Assembly (NCBI GenBank): GCA_012515455.1
Contig: JAAYYJ010000178.1
Location: 1 to 7,168, forward strand
Source of the DNA: Oligosphaeraceae bacterium
Lineage (GTDB): Bacteria > Verrucomicrobiota > Lentisphaeria > Oligosphaerales > Oligosphaeraceae
DNA: 7,168 nucleotides
Direction: 5' to 3'
Shown: piece by piece, positions 1 through 6,408 of the stretch
How the letters are laid out: each line of letters starts with the position of its first letter
Position numbering within the stretch: the first letter of the stretch is position 1
Notes under the pieces: model-generated
Databases searched by the model: none
The model's input: only the letters and a program-made list of their open reading frames with translations
Told to the model about the DNA's origin: nothing
Made by a program: the position numbers and the translations under genes

Positions 1-2339
1 AAGTCATCATTTTGCCAGATGCTGAACAGGGTGCTGCAGTTCGCCTTCACCATCAGTTCCTGAGGAGAGGTTTCCCCCTTCCGCCATTTGACGAAAATGC
101 GCGAGGGCTCGAGGGCCAGCGGCCGGGGCGGGAACCATTCACCCGCCCGGCCAGTGTAGGCGCCGCAGTGGGGGAAGCCTTCCCAGCCGGGAACAGGAAG
201 CGCTTTCTGATAGCCCGGAGACTCTGGCCGCAAGCGGAAATCGCCGGCATCTTCGTTGGTGTAGAGGGCGGCGGCGAAGATACCGTTCGGTTCTAGCCCG
301 CGCTTCCTGATCTCCGCATAATCCGCCTCGGCCAGCGGGCTGCTGTTGTGCATCAGATCGCCATCGCAGTCAGTCCCGAACTGGTCCCAGCTCTTTAATT
401 GAAAGATGGACTCACTGGCAACCAGGATATTGTTGCGGGAAATCCCTTTGACCGGCGGCATGATGTCCGGGTCGGGAAGACTGAAAGAACCGATGGCCCC
501 CCGCCCCGGGCGCCAGCTGTTGGCCATGGTGTCATGCAGAATGTAGACGAGCCCGCGGGCCCGAAAGTCCGCCCCGCCGCCGTTCTTGTGGGCCGCGCTC
601 CAGAACCCGGCTTCGTCACCGGGATGAGCCAGGAGATTGCCGATCACATAACTGGGGCCCATCAGGCAGCAGCCGGTGCTGATGCCGCTCAGAGTGCCTT
701 CGATGCGGTTGCTGTAGAAGCGCATATTCAGGGAGCCGCCCTCCATTTCCGCCGCATCGTCGTTGGAAAAGGCGAAGAAGTTCCCATAGACGTCGGCGTC
801 GCGGGTGAAGCCGCCCCGGAACGCGCCGTTGTTGGGCCCCTGGATGTGATCGATGAAGCGGGCGCCGTCGCGGCCGATGAAGTCATTGAAGCGGACCACT
901 GTGTTGTCCGCGTCGGTCACTTTGATGCAGGCTGCACCCGAGGGATGGGAGAACACCCAGAGGTTGGCAGTGAAGGCAGGAGAATGCATCAGGCAACGTT
1001 CGATCAGGATGTTGCGGGTGTGGATCAGACGGAAAGCCTGCTCGTCATAAAAGGCCTTTTTGGCAGTCTTGTCCAGGAACATGCCCCCGATGTGGGAGAC
1101 GCCTTTTTCATAGCGGCGCACACCCTGACGCCCAAATCCATAAATTTCGCAATTGCGGAAAATGATATTCTGGCAATTGTCGACATGGAAGCCATCCTGG
1201 AAGCCGCTGGCATCCAGGACCATGTTTTCGAAGATGACATTGCTGATGTTCTGGAGGAAAAACACCGCGCGGGACTTGCCCGGAACCCCTTTGAGCACGG
1301 CGCCGTTGCTGGTGTAGCGCACGTAGGCATCGTCACGGCCGGACTGGATTTCCAGCGCGGCTTCGCCGGGCGGCAGGACCACCGTGCGCGCGATGTTGAC
1401 CTTGCTGCTGCGGGTCCGGAACCCCTCCTCCAGGACCGATAGCCGGGCGCCGTTCTGCCAGAACTCGACCCGCAATTCGTACTGGCAGTCTTCGCTGAGC
1501 TGGAAGAGCGAGCCCCGCCAGGCGTTTTCCAGGCCGACATAGACGGGCGGCAGAGCAGCCTTCCAGTCCTGGTCACCGGCGCGGCGCCAGCTGAGCCGGA
1601 CCTCGGGGGGATTGGTTTTTTCCTCTGCGGTGCCATTGATGTACACGGAACAGTTTTCGTAAGTCGGGCGGAGGTCCAGACGGCCGGTGCTGACAATCAG
1701 CGGGTGGGAGTTGGGAGCATTGGGATCGTAAACGACATTGCTGCCTTCAGGTATCACGAAAACGCTCTCGGGGGCGGGCGCCGTCGCGGGGGGGCGGGTG
1801 ACAGGCACTTCCAGGCGAAAGGAGAGCGTGAGTTCGAAAGATTGTCCTTGCAGGAGCGCCAATTTCTGGTAGAGGTTCTGGTGGTAGCTGATGCGGGCGG
1901 CGCGCTTGCCGCTCTGGACCAGATCAGGAGCTTCGACGAGGTTCACGCTGGAGCATTTCCAGTCCTGTAAGACTGTTTTAGGGTCCAGCAGTTCGAAATC
2001 ACCATTGCGGAGGGTGATGCCGCGGGCGGCCAGGTTGTCCAGCAGCAGCCAGCTGGTGTTGGTGACATCCTGGCAGCGCAGGCGCAGGGTGGTGTTTCCG
2101 CTTTGGGCTGGGGTGACCTTGAGGGTGAGTTGCTGCCATTCCGGTTGGGCGGGGCAAAGGATTTCCAGATTGGCGACGGGGGTGCGGCGGTCCCATCGCA
2201 GCGTGGCTTGGCTGTCGTCGCATTCTGCCAGACTGCCCTCGGGCAGCCCGACCAGGATGACGCGCAAGGTGTCGCCTTGGGCCAGGGGCAGGGCAAGGAA
2301 GCAAAAAAACATTGTCAACAAGAGGAAAGTGCGCATCAT
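1..2339 (-). CDS. Secreted right-handed beta-helix protein with N-terminal CBM-like and Fn3-like regions (3' end outside window)
   Basis: Reading the minus strand from ATG at 2339 gives 779 codons with no stop before the window edge, so the C-terminus is missing. A second in-frame ATG follows directly (2336); AGGAG lies 6 nt before the first and 9 nt before the second, so either may be used. Residues 1-21 form a signal peptide (R3, then a Leu/Phe-rich core, ending ALPLAQ). Residues 23-103 resemble the last strands of a beta-sandwich, and residue 112 begins NGDFE, the usual opening of CBM4/9-like galactose-binding folds. About 238-300 is fibronectin-III-like (PEVRLSWRRAGDQDW...YELRVEF). About 336-650 is a parallel beta-helix, with rungs such as NVIFENMVLDASG, NIIFRNCEIYGFG and DDAAEMEGGSLNMRFYSNRI. 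From about 741 a new beta-sandwich starts (LALEPSRIFVKWRKGE), similar to BACON/Ig-like modules. The fold suggests a polysaccharide lyase, glycosidase or glycan-binding protein acting outside the cytoplasm; I see no catalytic signature that decides the reaction. It is transcribed divergently from the prepilin operon. Confidence 0.85.
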   Translation of the reverse strand, partial: MMRTFLLLTMFFCFLALPLAQGDTLRVILVGLPEGSLAECDDSQATLRWDRRTPVANLEILCPAQPEWQQLTLKVTPAQSGNTTLRLRCQDVTNTSWLLLDNLAARGITLRNGDFELLDPKTVLQDWKCSSVNLVEAPDLVQSGKRAARISYHQNLYQKLALLQGQSFELTLSFRLEVPVTRPPATAPAPESVFVIPEGSNVVYDPNAPNSHPLIVSTGRLDLRPTYENCSVYINGTAEEKTNPPEVRLSWRRAGDQDWKAALPPVYVGLENAWRGSLFQLSEDCQYELRVEFWQNGARLSVLEEGFRTRSSKVNIARTVVLPPGEAALEIQSGRDDAYVRYTSNGAVLKGVPGKSRAVFFLQNISNVIFENMVLDASGFQDGFHVDNCQNIIFRNCEIYGFGRQGVRRYEKGVSHIGGMFLDKTAKKAFYDEQAFRLIHTRNILIERCLMHSPAFTANLWVFSHPSGAACIKVTDADNTVVRFNDFIGRDGARFIDHIQGPNNGAFRGGFTRDADVYGNFFAFSNDDAAEMEGGSLNMRFYSNRIEGTLSGISTGCCLMGPSYVIGNLLAHPGDEAGFWSAAHKNGGGADFRARGLVYILHDTMANSWRPGRGAIGSFSLPDPDIMPPVKGISRNNILVASESIFQLKSWDQFGTDCDGDLMHNSSPLAEADYAEIRKRGLEPNGIFAAALYTNEDAGDFRLRPESPGYQKALPVPGWEGFPHCGAYTGRAGEWFPPRPLALEPSRIFVKWRKGETSPQELMVKANCSTLFSIWQNDD

Positions 2340-2345
2340 CGGGGG

Positions 2346-2350
2346 CTCCT
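2346..2350 (-). promoter_or_regulatory. Ribosome binding site of the minus-strand beta-helix gene
   Basis: AGGAG on the minus strand sits 6 nt upstream of ATG 2339 and 9 nt upstream of ATG 2336. It fixes the start of this long gene at one of these two adjacent codons and rules out the out-of-frame start at 2382 further upstream. Confidence 0.6.
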
Positions 2351-2415
2351 TGTATCTTGCGCGGGAACCGGAACAGTGCCAACTGCGGTCCTGCGCGACT
2401 AAAAATTGCGGGTCA

Positions 2416-2459
2416 GTGCGGTTAATGTAGTGCCAGTTTCTCCGCAGTCCAAACCGCAC
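2416..2459. repeat. Perfect 8-bp inverted repeat framing a candidate promoter (operator-like)
   Basis: GTGCGGTT (2416-2423) and AACCGCAC (2452-2459) are perfect reverse complements separated by 28 bp, 36 bp centre to centre. One arm abuts the candidate -10 and the other touches the candidate -35 of the minus-strand gene. It could be a pair of regulator half-sites in the divergent control region or a long-loop hairpin. No regulator gene is in the window, so the role is inference. Confidence 0.4.
2424..2452 (-). promoter_or_regulatory. Candidate sigma70-type promoter for the minus-strand beta-helix gene
   Basis: On the minus strand TTGGAC (2452-2447) is followed after exactly 17 nt by TACATT (2429-2424). 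The -10 matches TATAAT at four of six positions and the -35 matches at only three, so this is a moderate candidate. It would give a leader of roughly 75-80 nt before the start codon. The two boxes lie just inside the arms of the inverted repeat at 2416-2459. Confidence 0.3.
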
Positions 2460-2479
2460 AGGGGTAAAAATTCGTCCCG

Positions 2480-2497
2480 GCGGCCTTTTGCGGCCGC
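2480..2497. repeat. GC-rich hairpin in the divergent intergenic region
   Basis: GCGGCC (2480-2485) and GGCCGC (2492-2497) can pair with a six-base loop, TTTTGC. No T-run follows directly on the plus strand. On the minus strand ATTTTT occurs about 8 nt after the stem, too far for a standard intrinsic terminator. The rest of 2340-2748, apart from the sites listed, shows no gene; I found no convincing promoter for the plus-strand operon. Confidence 0.35.
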
Positions 2498-2734
2498 ATA
2501 AACAACTAGCGCTTCTGGCCGGCGGCGCAGGCTGGGTTCTGCCGCACCGGCGCCAGCACGGGCATCTGCGCCAATAGCCATTCGCAAGGCCATAGTTGCA
2601 TATAACCAATTTTTGCTGCTGCCCGAGCGTTATCTTTTAACGACTTTAGCAATTGGCGGTTATCAGGCAGAGGAAACGCGCCCCCCATCATCCCGAAGGG
2701 CGGCTCTGCCGGCTGGTTGCTGAATTTAACCTAT

Positions 2735-2738
2735 GGAG
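2735..2738 (+). promoter_or_regulatory. Shine-Dalgarno GGAG before the prepilin gene, also serving a two-codon mini-ORF
   Basis: GGAG lies 10 nt before the prepilin ATG (2749) but only 5 nt before an out-of-frame ATG at 2744. That ATG opens ATG-AAA-TGA (2744-2752), whose stop codon overlaps the prepilin start. The site decides the prepilin start at 2749, because longer in-frame versions would put 32 extra, non-leader residues ahead of the pilin leader. Confidence 0.45.
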
Positions 2739-2748
2739 AGCGGATGAA

Positions 2749-3426
2749 ATGACGAAGAAATTCACTTTGATAGAGTTGCTGGTGGTGATTGCCATCATCG
2801 CTGTGCTCGCCTCGATGCTGCTGCCGGCTTTGAGCAAGGCCCGGGAGAAGGCTCAGGCCAGCAAATGCGCCTCGAACATGCGCAACGCGGTGGTGTCGCT
2901 GTCCCTGTATGCGGACGACTACGATGAATTGTTCCCCGCGCCGCTGACCCCGTACGGCAGCAAAAATTACTCCTGGGGACGGATGCTGTACACCTATAAT
3001 TATCTGGGTGGGAGCAATTATGGTTTCAAGATGCTTCTCTGTCCCTTGTATCAACCGACGGTGGACACTTGGAATTACAGTTATGGAATCCAAAGAGGGC
3101 TGCCCGAACTGGGGGTGCGGGGCGCGTATACCGGCGAGGCTTACTACAATCTCTCCCGGACCCTGATGAACGGCCGGATTGCCACCCAAGCCCCGCTGGG
3201 CGGGGACAGCATTCACACCCGGGACCTCTATCAGGCGAATTACATTGTCACCCGTGCTCCGTCCGACACCAGCCCGCGCGGCCTGGGCATCGGCGCCAAC
3301 CGGACTCTGCACATGCGGCACGGCGGTCGGGCGAATGTCTTTTATGTCGACGGTCATACCTCAAGCCTGCGTGCCTTGGACATCACTCCGGAGACCTGGT
3401 CCACCTATGCCCTGGTTACCAATTGA
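2749..3426 (+). CDS. Type IV prepilin-like (pseudopilin) protein with H-x9-DG C-terminal motif
   Basis: This 225-residue protein begins MTKK followed by FTLIELLVVIAIIAVLASML, the class III leader and hydrophobic helix of type IV pilins and type II secretion pseudopilins. Prepilin peptidase would be expected to cut before F5, leaving Glu at mature position 5 (E9). The usual glycine before the cut is a lysine here. Residues 26-50 continue the amphipathic helix (LPALSKAREKAQASKC). Near the end, H191-(9 residues)-D201-G202 matches the processing-associated H-x9-DG motif common in Planctomycetes and Lentisphaerota prepilin-like proteins. Two cysteines (C40, C98) could form a disulfide. An in-frame ATG at 2653 would add 32 residues before the leader, so 2749 is preferred. 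It is followed after 31 nt by the beta-helix gene and probably shares its transcript. It is likely to be a membrane-anchored surface or secretion component; its partner is unknown. Confidence 0.9.
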   Translation: MTKKFTLIELLVVIAIIAVLASMLLPALSKAREKAQASKCASNMRNAVVSLSLYADDYDELFPAPLTPYGSKNYSWGRMLYTYNYLGGSNYGFKMLLCPLYQPTVDTWNYSYGIQRGLPELGVRGAYTGEAYYNLSRTLMNGRIATQAPLGGDSIHTRDLYQANYIVTRAPSDTSPRGLGIGANRTLHMRHGGRANVFYVDGHTSSLRALDITPETWSTYALVTN

Positions 3427-3445
3427 TTTACTGACTTCCCATAAC

Positions 3446-3450
3446 AGGAA
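3446..3450 (+). promoter_or_regulatory. Ribosome binding site fixing the start at 3458
   Basis: AGGAA lies 7 nt before ATG 3458, in the short gap after the prepilin stop. The same frame stays open upstream to an ATG at 3179, but that extension overlaps the prepilin gene and would bury the signal peptide, so 3458 is the start. Confidence 0.6.
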
Positions 3451-3457
3451 ACAAAAG

Positions 3458-6106
3458 ATGCGCAAATTTATCCTGGCTTTCTGCAGTTTGTTTGTCTGGC
3501 AGCACTTAACTGCTTCCGTCAGCCTCAGTCCTGGGCAGGATGTCGCGGCGGCGTTGGCTGAGCAGCCACTTGTCACTCTGTTGCCAGGCATCCACCAGCT
3601 GGCTGCCCCCCTGGTCATCGACCAGGACCGGACCATTATTTTCAGCAACGGTGCTGAGCTTGTGGGCTCCTTGCCCACCCTGATCCGGCACCAGGCCGGG
3701 CTGCTGCTGCTGGAAGGAATCGGCAAAGCCGGGGCCCTGCGCAATAATTCCACCACCGGCAGCCGCGGTTTTTTGACTGAAGACCGCCCCAGCTTGATTG
3801 ATTTGAACCACGCCAGTGATGACCGCAATCTGCCGGTGCTGGTGATGCGCAATATCGCAGTATACGGCTTCAATGGCATCGATGGCTATCATAAGCGGGA
3901 CGACAAAAAAGGTGTGGCTAGGCTTGAGGTCAGCAATTGCTATTTCGACTGTGTTGAGAAAGCCATCGGTTTCTATTTTCTGGAAGTCGGTGAACTGAAG
4001 GTCACCGACAGTACTTTCGTCAACTGCGATGAGGCAATTATGGCGAATTGCCCGATGCCCGGCGGGGCCGTGGTCCGCGGCAATATCATCCGCAATTTCG
4101 GTCGGCGGGGCATGATGCTGGGCAAGGCCGGGCAGATTGCCGATGGCTGCACCACCCATTTGCCCAATGCCATCGTGCAGGACAACCAGCTGCTGGGCGG
4201 CGGCCAGCGGGCCACCCTGAAAGATTCCTACATCCAGGGCATTCTGATCTATGGCCATAACCTCTCGGTGATTGGCAATATCGTGCGCGATGTCAACCGC
4301 GGCAAGCCGGTCCCCGGTGAGATTGGCCGGGTGTTGGTGGACGACGAGGGCAAGGAGTTGTCCGGAATATGGATTGACACCGAAACCCAGAAGCACCGCC
4401 GGCTGGCCGGCGCCGCGATTTATCTCAAGGCGAACCGTGCCATCGTGCAGGGGAATATCTGCACCAACTCCGGCTGGCGCTCGGTCATCGAGATCAAGAC
4501 CGGCGGCAAGGAGCACTTCGCCTCGGTAATGAACAACGTGGTCGATGGACGGGCTCTGGCGCAGGATGATAGCTTCGGCTTCGAATGCAACGCCGGACGA
4601 TCGATGTGGGCCGGCAATGTGGTCTACGATATGCCCAATGAGGCCTTCGTGGTCCGCAGCGGCTACGAAAACACCTTCATGAACAACCTGATTGTCAATG
4701 CCAGGGTGGGATTCGCACTCTCCGGCCAGGCACCGGGGCAAGGCGAGCTGATCCGGGGCAACCGTTTTATCAATGTCGAACATCCGATTGCCTTGGACTC
4801 GAATCTGCAGCCGGCCAGCGGCAGCGATGTCTATCTTCCGCCGGCAGTGCGCTTGGCCGCTGATGAGGACCTGCCCCAGCCCAGCCCGGAATGGCTGGGC
4901 CGGCAAGTCGTACGGGGGGAAGCGCTGTACCTCTGCGTACTGAGCCAGGACCAGAGCCTGCGCTGGATGGAATTGTCCGGGAAGCTCCTGCCGTTGCGGC
5001 AATTCCGGGTTATCGGCCCCGAACTGGCCCTGAATCCCGAGCAGTCAGCCAGCGCTGAGCTGGGCATTGCCGCCCTGGACAACCCGCTGCACCGCGGCTG
5101 GAAGCTCAGCATGACCTCTTCAAATGAAAGAACCATCGATCCGGCTGAGGGGCATATCAGTTATGACCGCGAGAACTTCCAGACCGGCACCCAGTCTTTG
5201 AAGATTGCCTACCAGGGCGTCTCCGGCAATTGGACTCTGTCCCAGGATGTGCAGTTGGAGGCGGGCAAGCGCTACCGGGCCCAGGCCGTGGTTCGCGGCG
5301 AGGAGCCCCTGAATTTGCGTCTGGTGGTTCTGGACGGGGCCGGCAAAGGTAATCAGGTGCGGGCCGAGGACAAAGCCGGCTGGCAGCGCCTGAGCGTGGA
5401 TTTTGTGACCCCGCCGCATTCCGGCAAGGTCACTCTGCGGGTCTGGAGCAGCAAGACCAATGCCGGCAAGGCCGCCTGGCTGGACTCGGTGTCGTTGCGG
5501 GAACTTCTGGAAGAGGAGCTGGATGAGGCTGGCCAGGTGATTGTCCGTCCCCAGGTCATCTGGAAGGAACTCGGTGAGAATCTTCTCGCTGGCGGCGATT
5601 TCCAGGCTCAGGCAAGCAGCGCGGACGGCGCCCAGGCGGCCGTTCTGCCCAAAGGCTGGAGCTTGGCCATGGCACCCGCGGACAAAGATTTGCCGGCGGC
5701 AGAATGTCGTCAGGCAGTGTATGAACGTCTGGAGCATCCGGAGATTACCGGGGCGTTGGCCATCGGCTTCAAGGCCGGTGGCGGCAACCTGCTGTTGTCC
5801 AGCAGTCTGAAGCTTACTCCCGGGAAGCGCTACCGGGTCACTGCCCGCCTGCAGAGCAATTTACCGCGGCAAGTCTCACTGGGGGTCAAGACCGCCGATG
5901 GGAAGAATCATTCGTCCAAGCCGGAGGAGAGTACGGACTGGCAGACCCAGACCCTGGATTTCACGGTGCCGGACACCGCCGGCAACAGCTCTATCCGCAT
6001 CTGGGCGAATCAACTGCCGGCCGGGGAACTGATCCGCATCGCCGGGATGACAGTCGTCGAATTGGCAGGCGAGAGCGTTACTCCCACCCAGGCTGTGGCC
6101 GAATAA
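3458..6106 (+). CDS. Secreted right-handed beta-helix protein with two C-terminal CBM-like domains
   Basis: The 882-residue product starts MRKFILAFCSLFVWQHLTAS, a signal peptide with likely cleavage near residue 19-20. Residues about 21-465 form a parallel beta-helix of the pectate-lyase-like superfamily: repeated short strand-turn units such as LVMRNIAVYGFNG, LEVSNCYFDCVEKAI, LKVTDSTFVNCDEAI, AVVRGNIIRNFGRRG and NTFMNNLIVNARVGF. A linker region (about 465-544) follows, then two beta-sandwich domains typical of CBM4/9-like modules, about 545-684 and 707-868. Both contain the phrase GKRYR and a late tryptophan (WQRLSVDF, WQTQTLDF). No membrane anchor, LPXTG or dockerin is visible at the C-terminus, so it is probably released or periplasmic. 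A glycan-degrading or glycan-binding role is likely from the fold; the substrate and catalytic residues cannot be assigned. It sits 31 nt downstream of the prepilin gene and is probably co-transcribed with it. Confidence 0.88.
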   Translation: MRKFILAFCSLFVWQHLTASVSLSPGQDVAAALAEQPLVTLLPGIHQLAAPLVIDQDRTIIFSNGAELVGSLPTLIRHQAGLLLLEGIGKAGALRNNSTTGSRGFLTEDRPSLIDLNHASDDRNLPVLVMRNIAVYGFNGIDGYHKRDDKKGVARLEVSNCYFDCVEKAIGFYFLEVGELKVTDSTFVNCDEAIMANCPMPGGAVVRGNIIRNFGRRGMMLGKAGQIADGCTTHLPNAIVQDNQLLGGGQRATLKDSYIQGILIYGHNLSVIGNIVRDVNRGKPVPGEIGRVLVDDEGKELSGIWIDTETQKHRRLAGAAIYLKANRAIVQGNICTNSGWRSVIEIKTGGKEHFASVMNNVVDGRALAQDDSFGFECNAGRSMWAGNVVYDMPNEAFVVRSGYENTFMNNLIVNARVGFALSGQAPGQGELIRGNRFINVEHPIALDSNLQPASGSDVYLPPAVRLAADEDLPQPSPEWLGRQVVRGEALYLCVLSQDQSLRWMELSGKLLPLRQFRVIGPELALNPEQSASAELGIAALDNPLHRGWKLSMTSSNERTIDPAEGHISYDRENFQTGTQSLKIAYQGVSGNWTLSQDVQLEAGKRYRAQAVVRGEEPLNLRLVVLDGAGKGNQVRAEDKAGWQRLSVDFVTPPHSGKVTLRVWSSKTNAGKAAWLDSVSLRELLEEELDEAGQVIVRPQVIWKELGENLLAGGDFQAQASSADGAQAAVLPKGWSLAMAPADKDLPAAECRQAVYERLEHPEITGALAIGFKAGGGNLLLSSSLKLTPGKRYRVTARLQSNLPRQVSLGVKTADGKNHSSKPEESTDWQTQTLDFTVPDTAGNSSIRIWANQLPAGELIRIAGMTVVELAGESVTPTQAVAE
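5267..5837 (+). repeat. 13-nt exact repeat marking two related CBM-like domains
   Basis: AAGCGCTACCGGG occurs at 5267-5279 and again at 5825-5837, at the same place in each of the two C-terminal domains (LEAGKRYRAQAVVR and LTPGKRYRVTARLQ). The rest of the two domains is much less alike, which fits an old domain duplication with one conserved strand. Confidence 0.5.
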
Positions 6107-6192
6107 GACTCCACCGGCACTGGTCAACTGTGCTGCCTGATGGGACTGGTAGCCCGGCGACCCCGAGATGGACCACGGCGGCAAGGCCGACG

Positions 6193-6229
6193 CAGTACCG
6201 GCTGCCGGTTGGAGCCGGGGGCTGTTTTT
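6193..6229 (+). terminator. Probable intrinsic terminator of the prepilin/beta-helix operon
   Basis: About 87 nt after the stop at 6106, CCGGCT (6198-6203) can pair with AGCCGG (6213-6218) around a nine-base loop. Outside this, CAG (6193-6195) can pair with CTG (6222-6224) across a small internal loop, and TTTTT (6225-6229) follows at once. The interrupted lower stem makes it weaker than a model terminator. It lies between the operon and the insertion sequence. Confidence 0.5.
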
Positions 6230-6250
6230 GGGCGCATTGACAGATTTGTT

Positions 6251-6332
6251 GTTAATGTACAAAGATTGGTGATGAAACTTAGGGAGGCCAACCGGTAATT
6301 GGTTAATGTGCAAAAGTCGGTGATAGAAGTTA
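6251..6332 (+). repeat. Imperfect 31-nt direct repeat at the insertion-sequence left end
   Basis: The copies are 6251-6281 and 6302-6332, starting GTTAATGTAC and GTTAATGTGC; they agree at 24 of 31 positions and are 51 bp apart. Shared blocks are GTTAATGT, CAAA and GGTGAT. They may be transposase binding sites near the terminus, or the second may be the element's end and the first a remnant of another copy. Confidence 0.45.
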
Positions 6333-6336
6333 ATAT

Positions 6337-6365
6337 TTGACAAAGTGCATCTGAATCCTTATTTT
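6337..6365 (+). promoter_or_regulatory. Sigma70-type promoter of the transposase gene
   Basis: A perfect TTGACA (6337-6342) is followed after exactly 17 bp by TATTTT (6360-6365). Transcription should begin near 6371-6373, about 32 nt before the start codon. The -10 box overlaps the left arm of the stem at 6346-6408, so a transcript from this promoter lacks that arm. Confidence 0.65.
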
Positions 6366-6408
6366 GAAAAAGGTACCAAACTCAATCAAATAAGGAGATT
6401 CAGATGCA
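6346..6408 (+). promoter_or_regulatory. Stem able to hide the transposase ribosome binding site and start codon in read-through RNA
   Basis: Bases 6346-6356 pair with 6398-6408 (11 bp), and 6357-6364 pair with 6388-6395 (8 bp), with a two-base bulge at 6396-6397 and a 23-nt loop. The right arm includes AAGGAG (6392-6397) and ATG (6404-6406). The left arm is upstream of the expected transcription start, so only transcripts entering the element from outside contain both arms. This is the arrangement known in IS10 and IS50 that prevents transposase production from neighbouring promoters. Confidence 0.6.
6392..6397 (+). promoter_or_regulatory. Strong ribosome binding site of the transposase
   Basis: AAGGAG lies 6 nt before ATG 6404, an ideal arrangement that sets the start. 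The same bases lie in the right arm of the stem described at 6346-6408. Confidence 0.65.

Noticed and set aside
399..1442. 347-codon plus-strand open frame
   Set aside because: It lies opposite the minus-strand beta-helix gene, whose frame is open for 779 codons and has clear domains. The plus-strand product has no recognisable fold or ribosome binding site and is a by-product of GC-rich coding DNA.
1025..1696. 223-codon minus-strand open frame
   Set aside because: It is in a different frame from the beta-helix gene on the same strand, and its Ser/Arg/Pro-rich product is a frame shadow.
1999..2382. Minus-strand open frames at 1999-2382 and 1943-2296
   Set aside because: Both are out of frame with the real gene starting at 2339 and give Pro/His- or Pro/Ala-rich products without signal peptide or motif.
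2384..2458. Cluster of five TGCGG/CCGCA pentamers
   Set aside because: Such pentamers are frequent in this GC-rich stretch and continue outside it; only the perfect 8-bp inverted repeat stands out.
2601..2636. Possible promoter boxes (TATAAC, TATCTT) for the prepilin operon
   Set aside because: No acceptable -35 box is found at 16-18 bp upstream of either, so no promoter is called.
3179..3457. Upstream start at 3179 for the second beta-helix gene
   Set aside because: It would add 93 residues that overlap the prepilin gene in another frame and would place the signal peptide in the middle of the protein.
3506..5002. 498-codon minus-strand open frame
   Set aside because: It is fully antisense to the beta-helix gene at 3458-6106; the product is low-complexity (many H, Q, A, D) and shows no domain or start signal.
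6107..6192. Possible small gene between the operon and the terminator
   Set aside because: No start codon with a ribosome binding site opens a frame of useful length; it looks like an untranslated tail.
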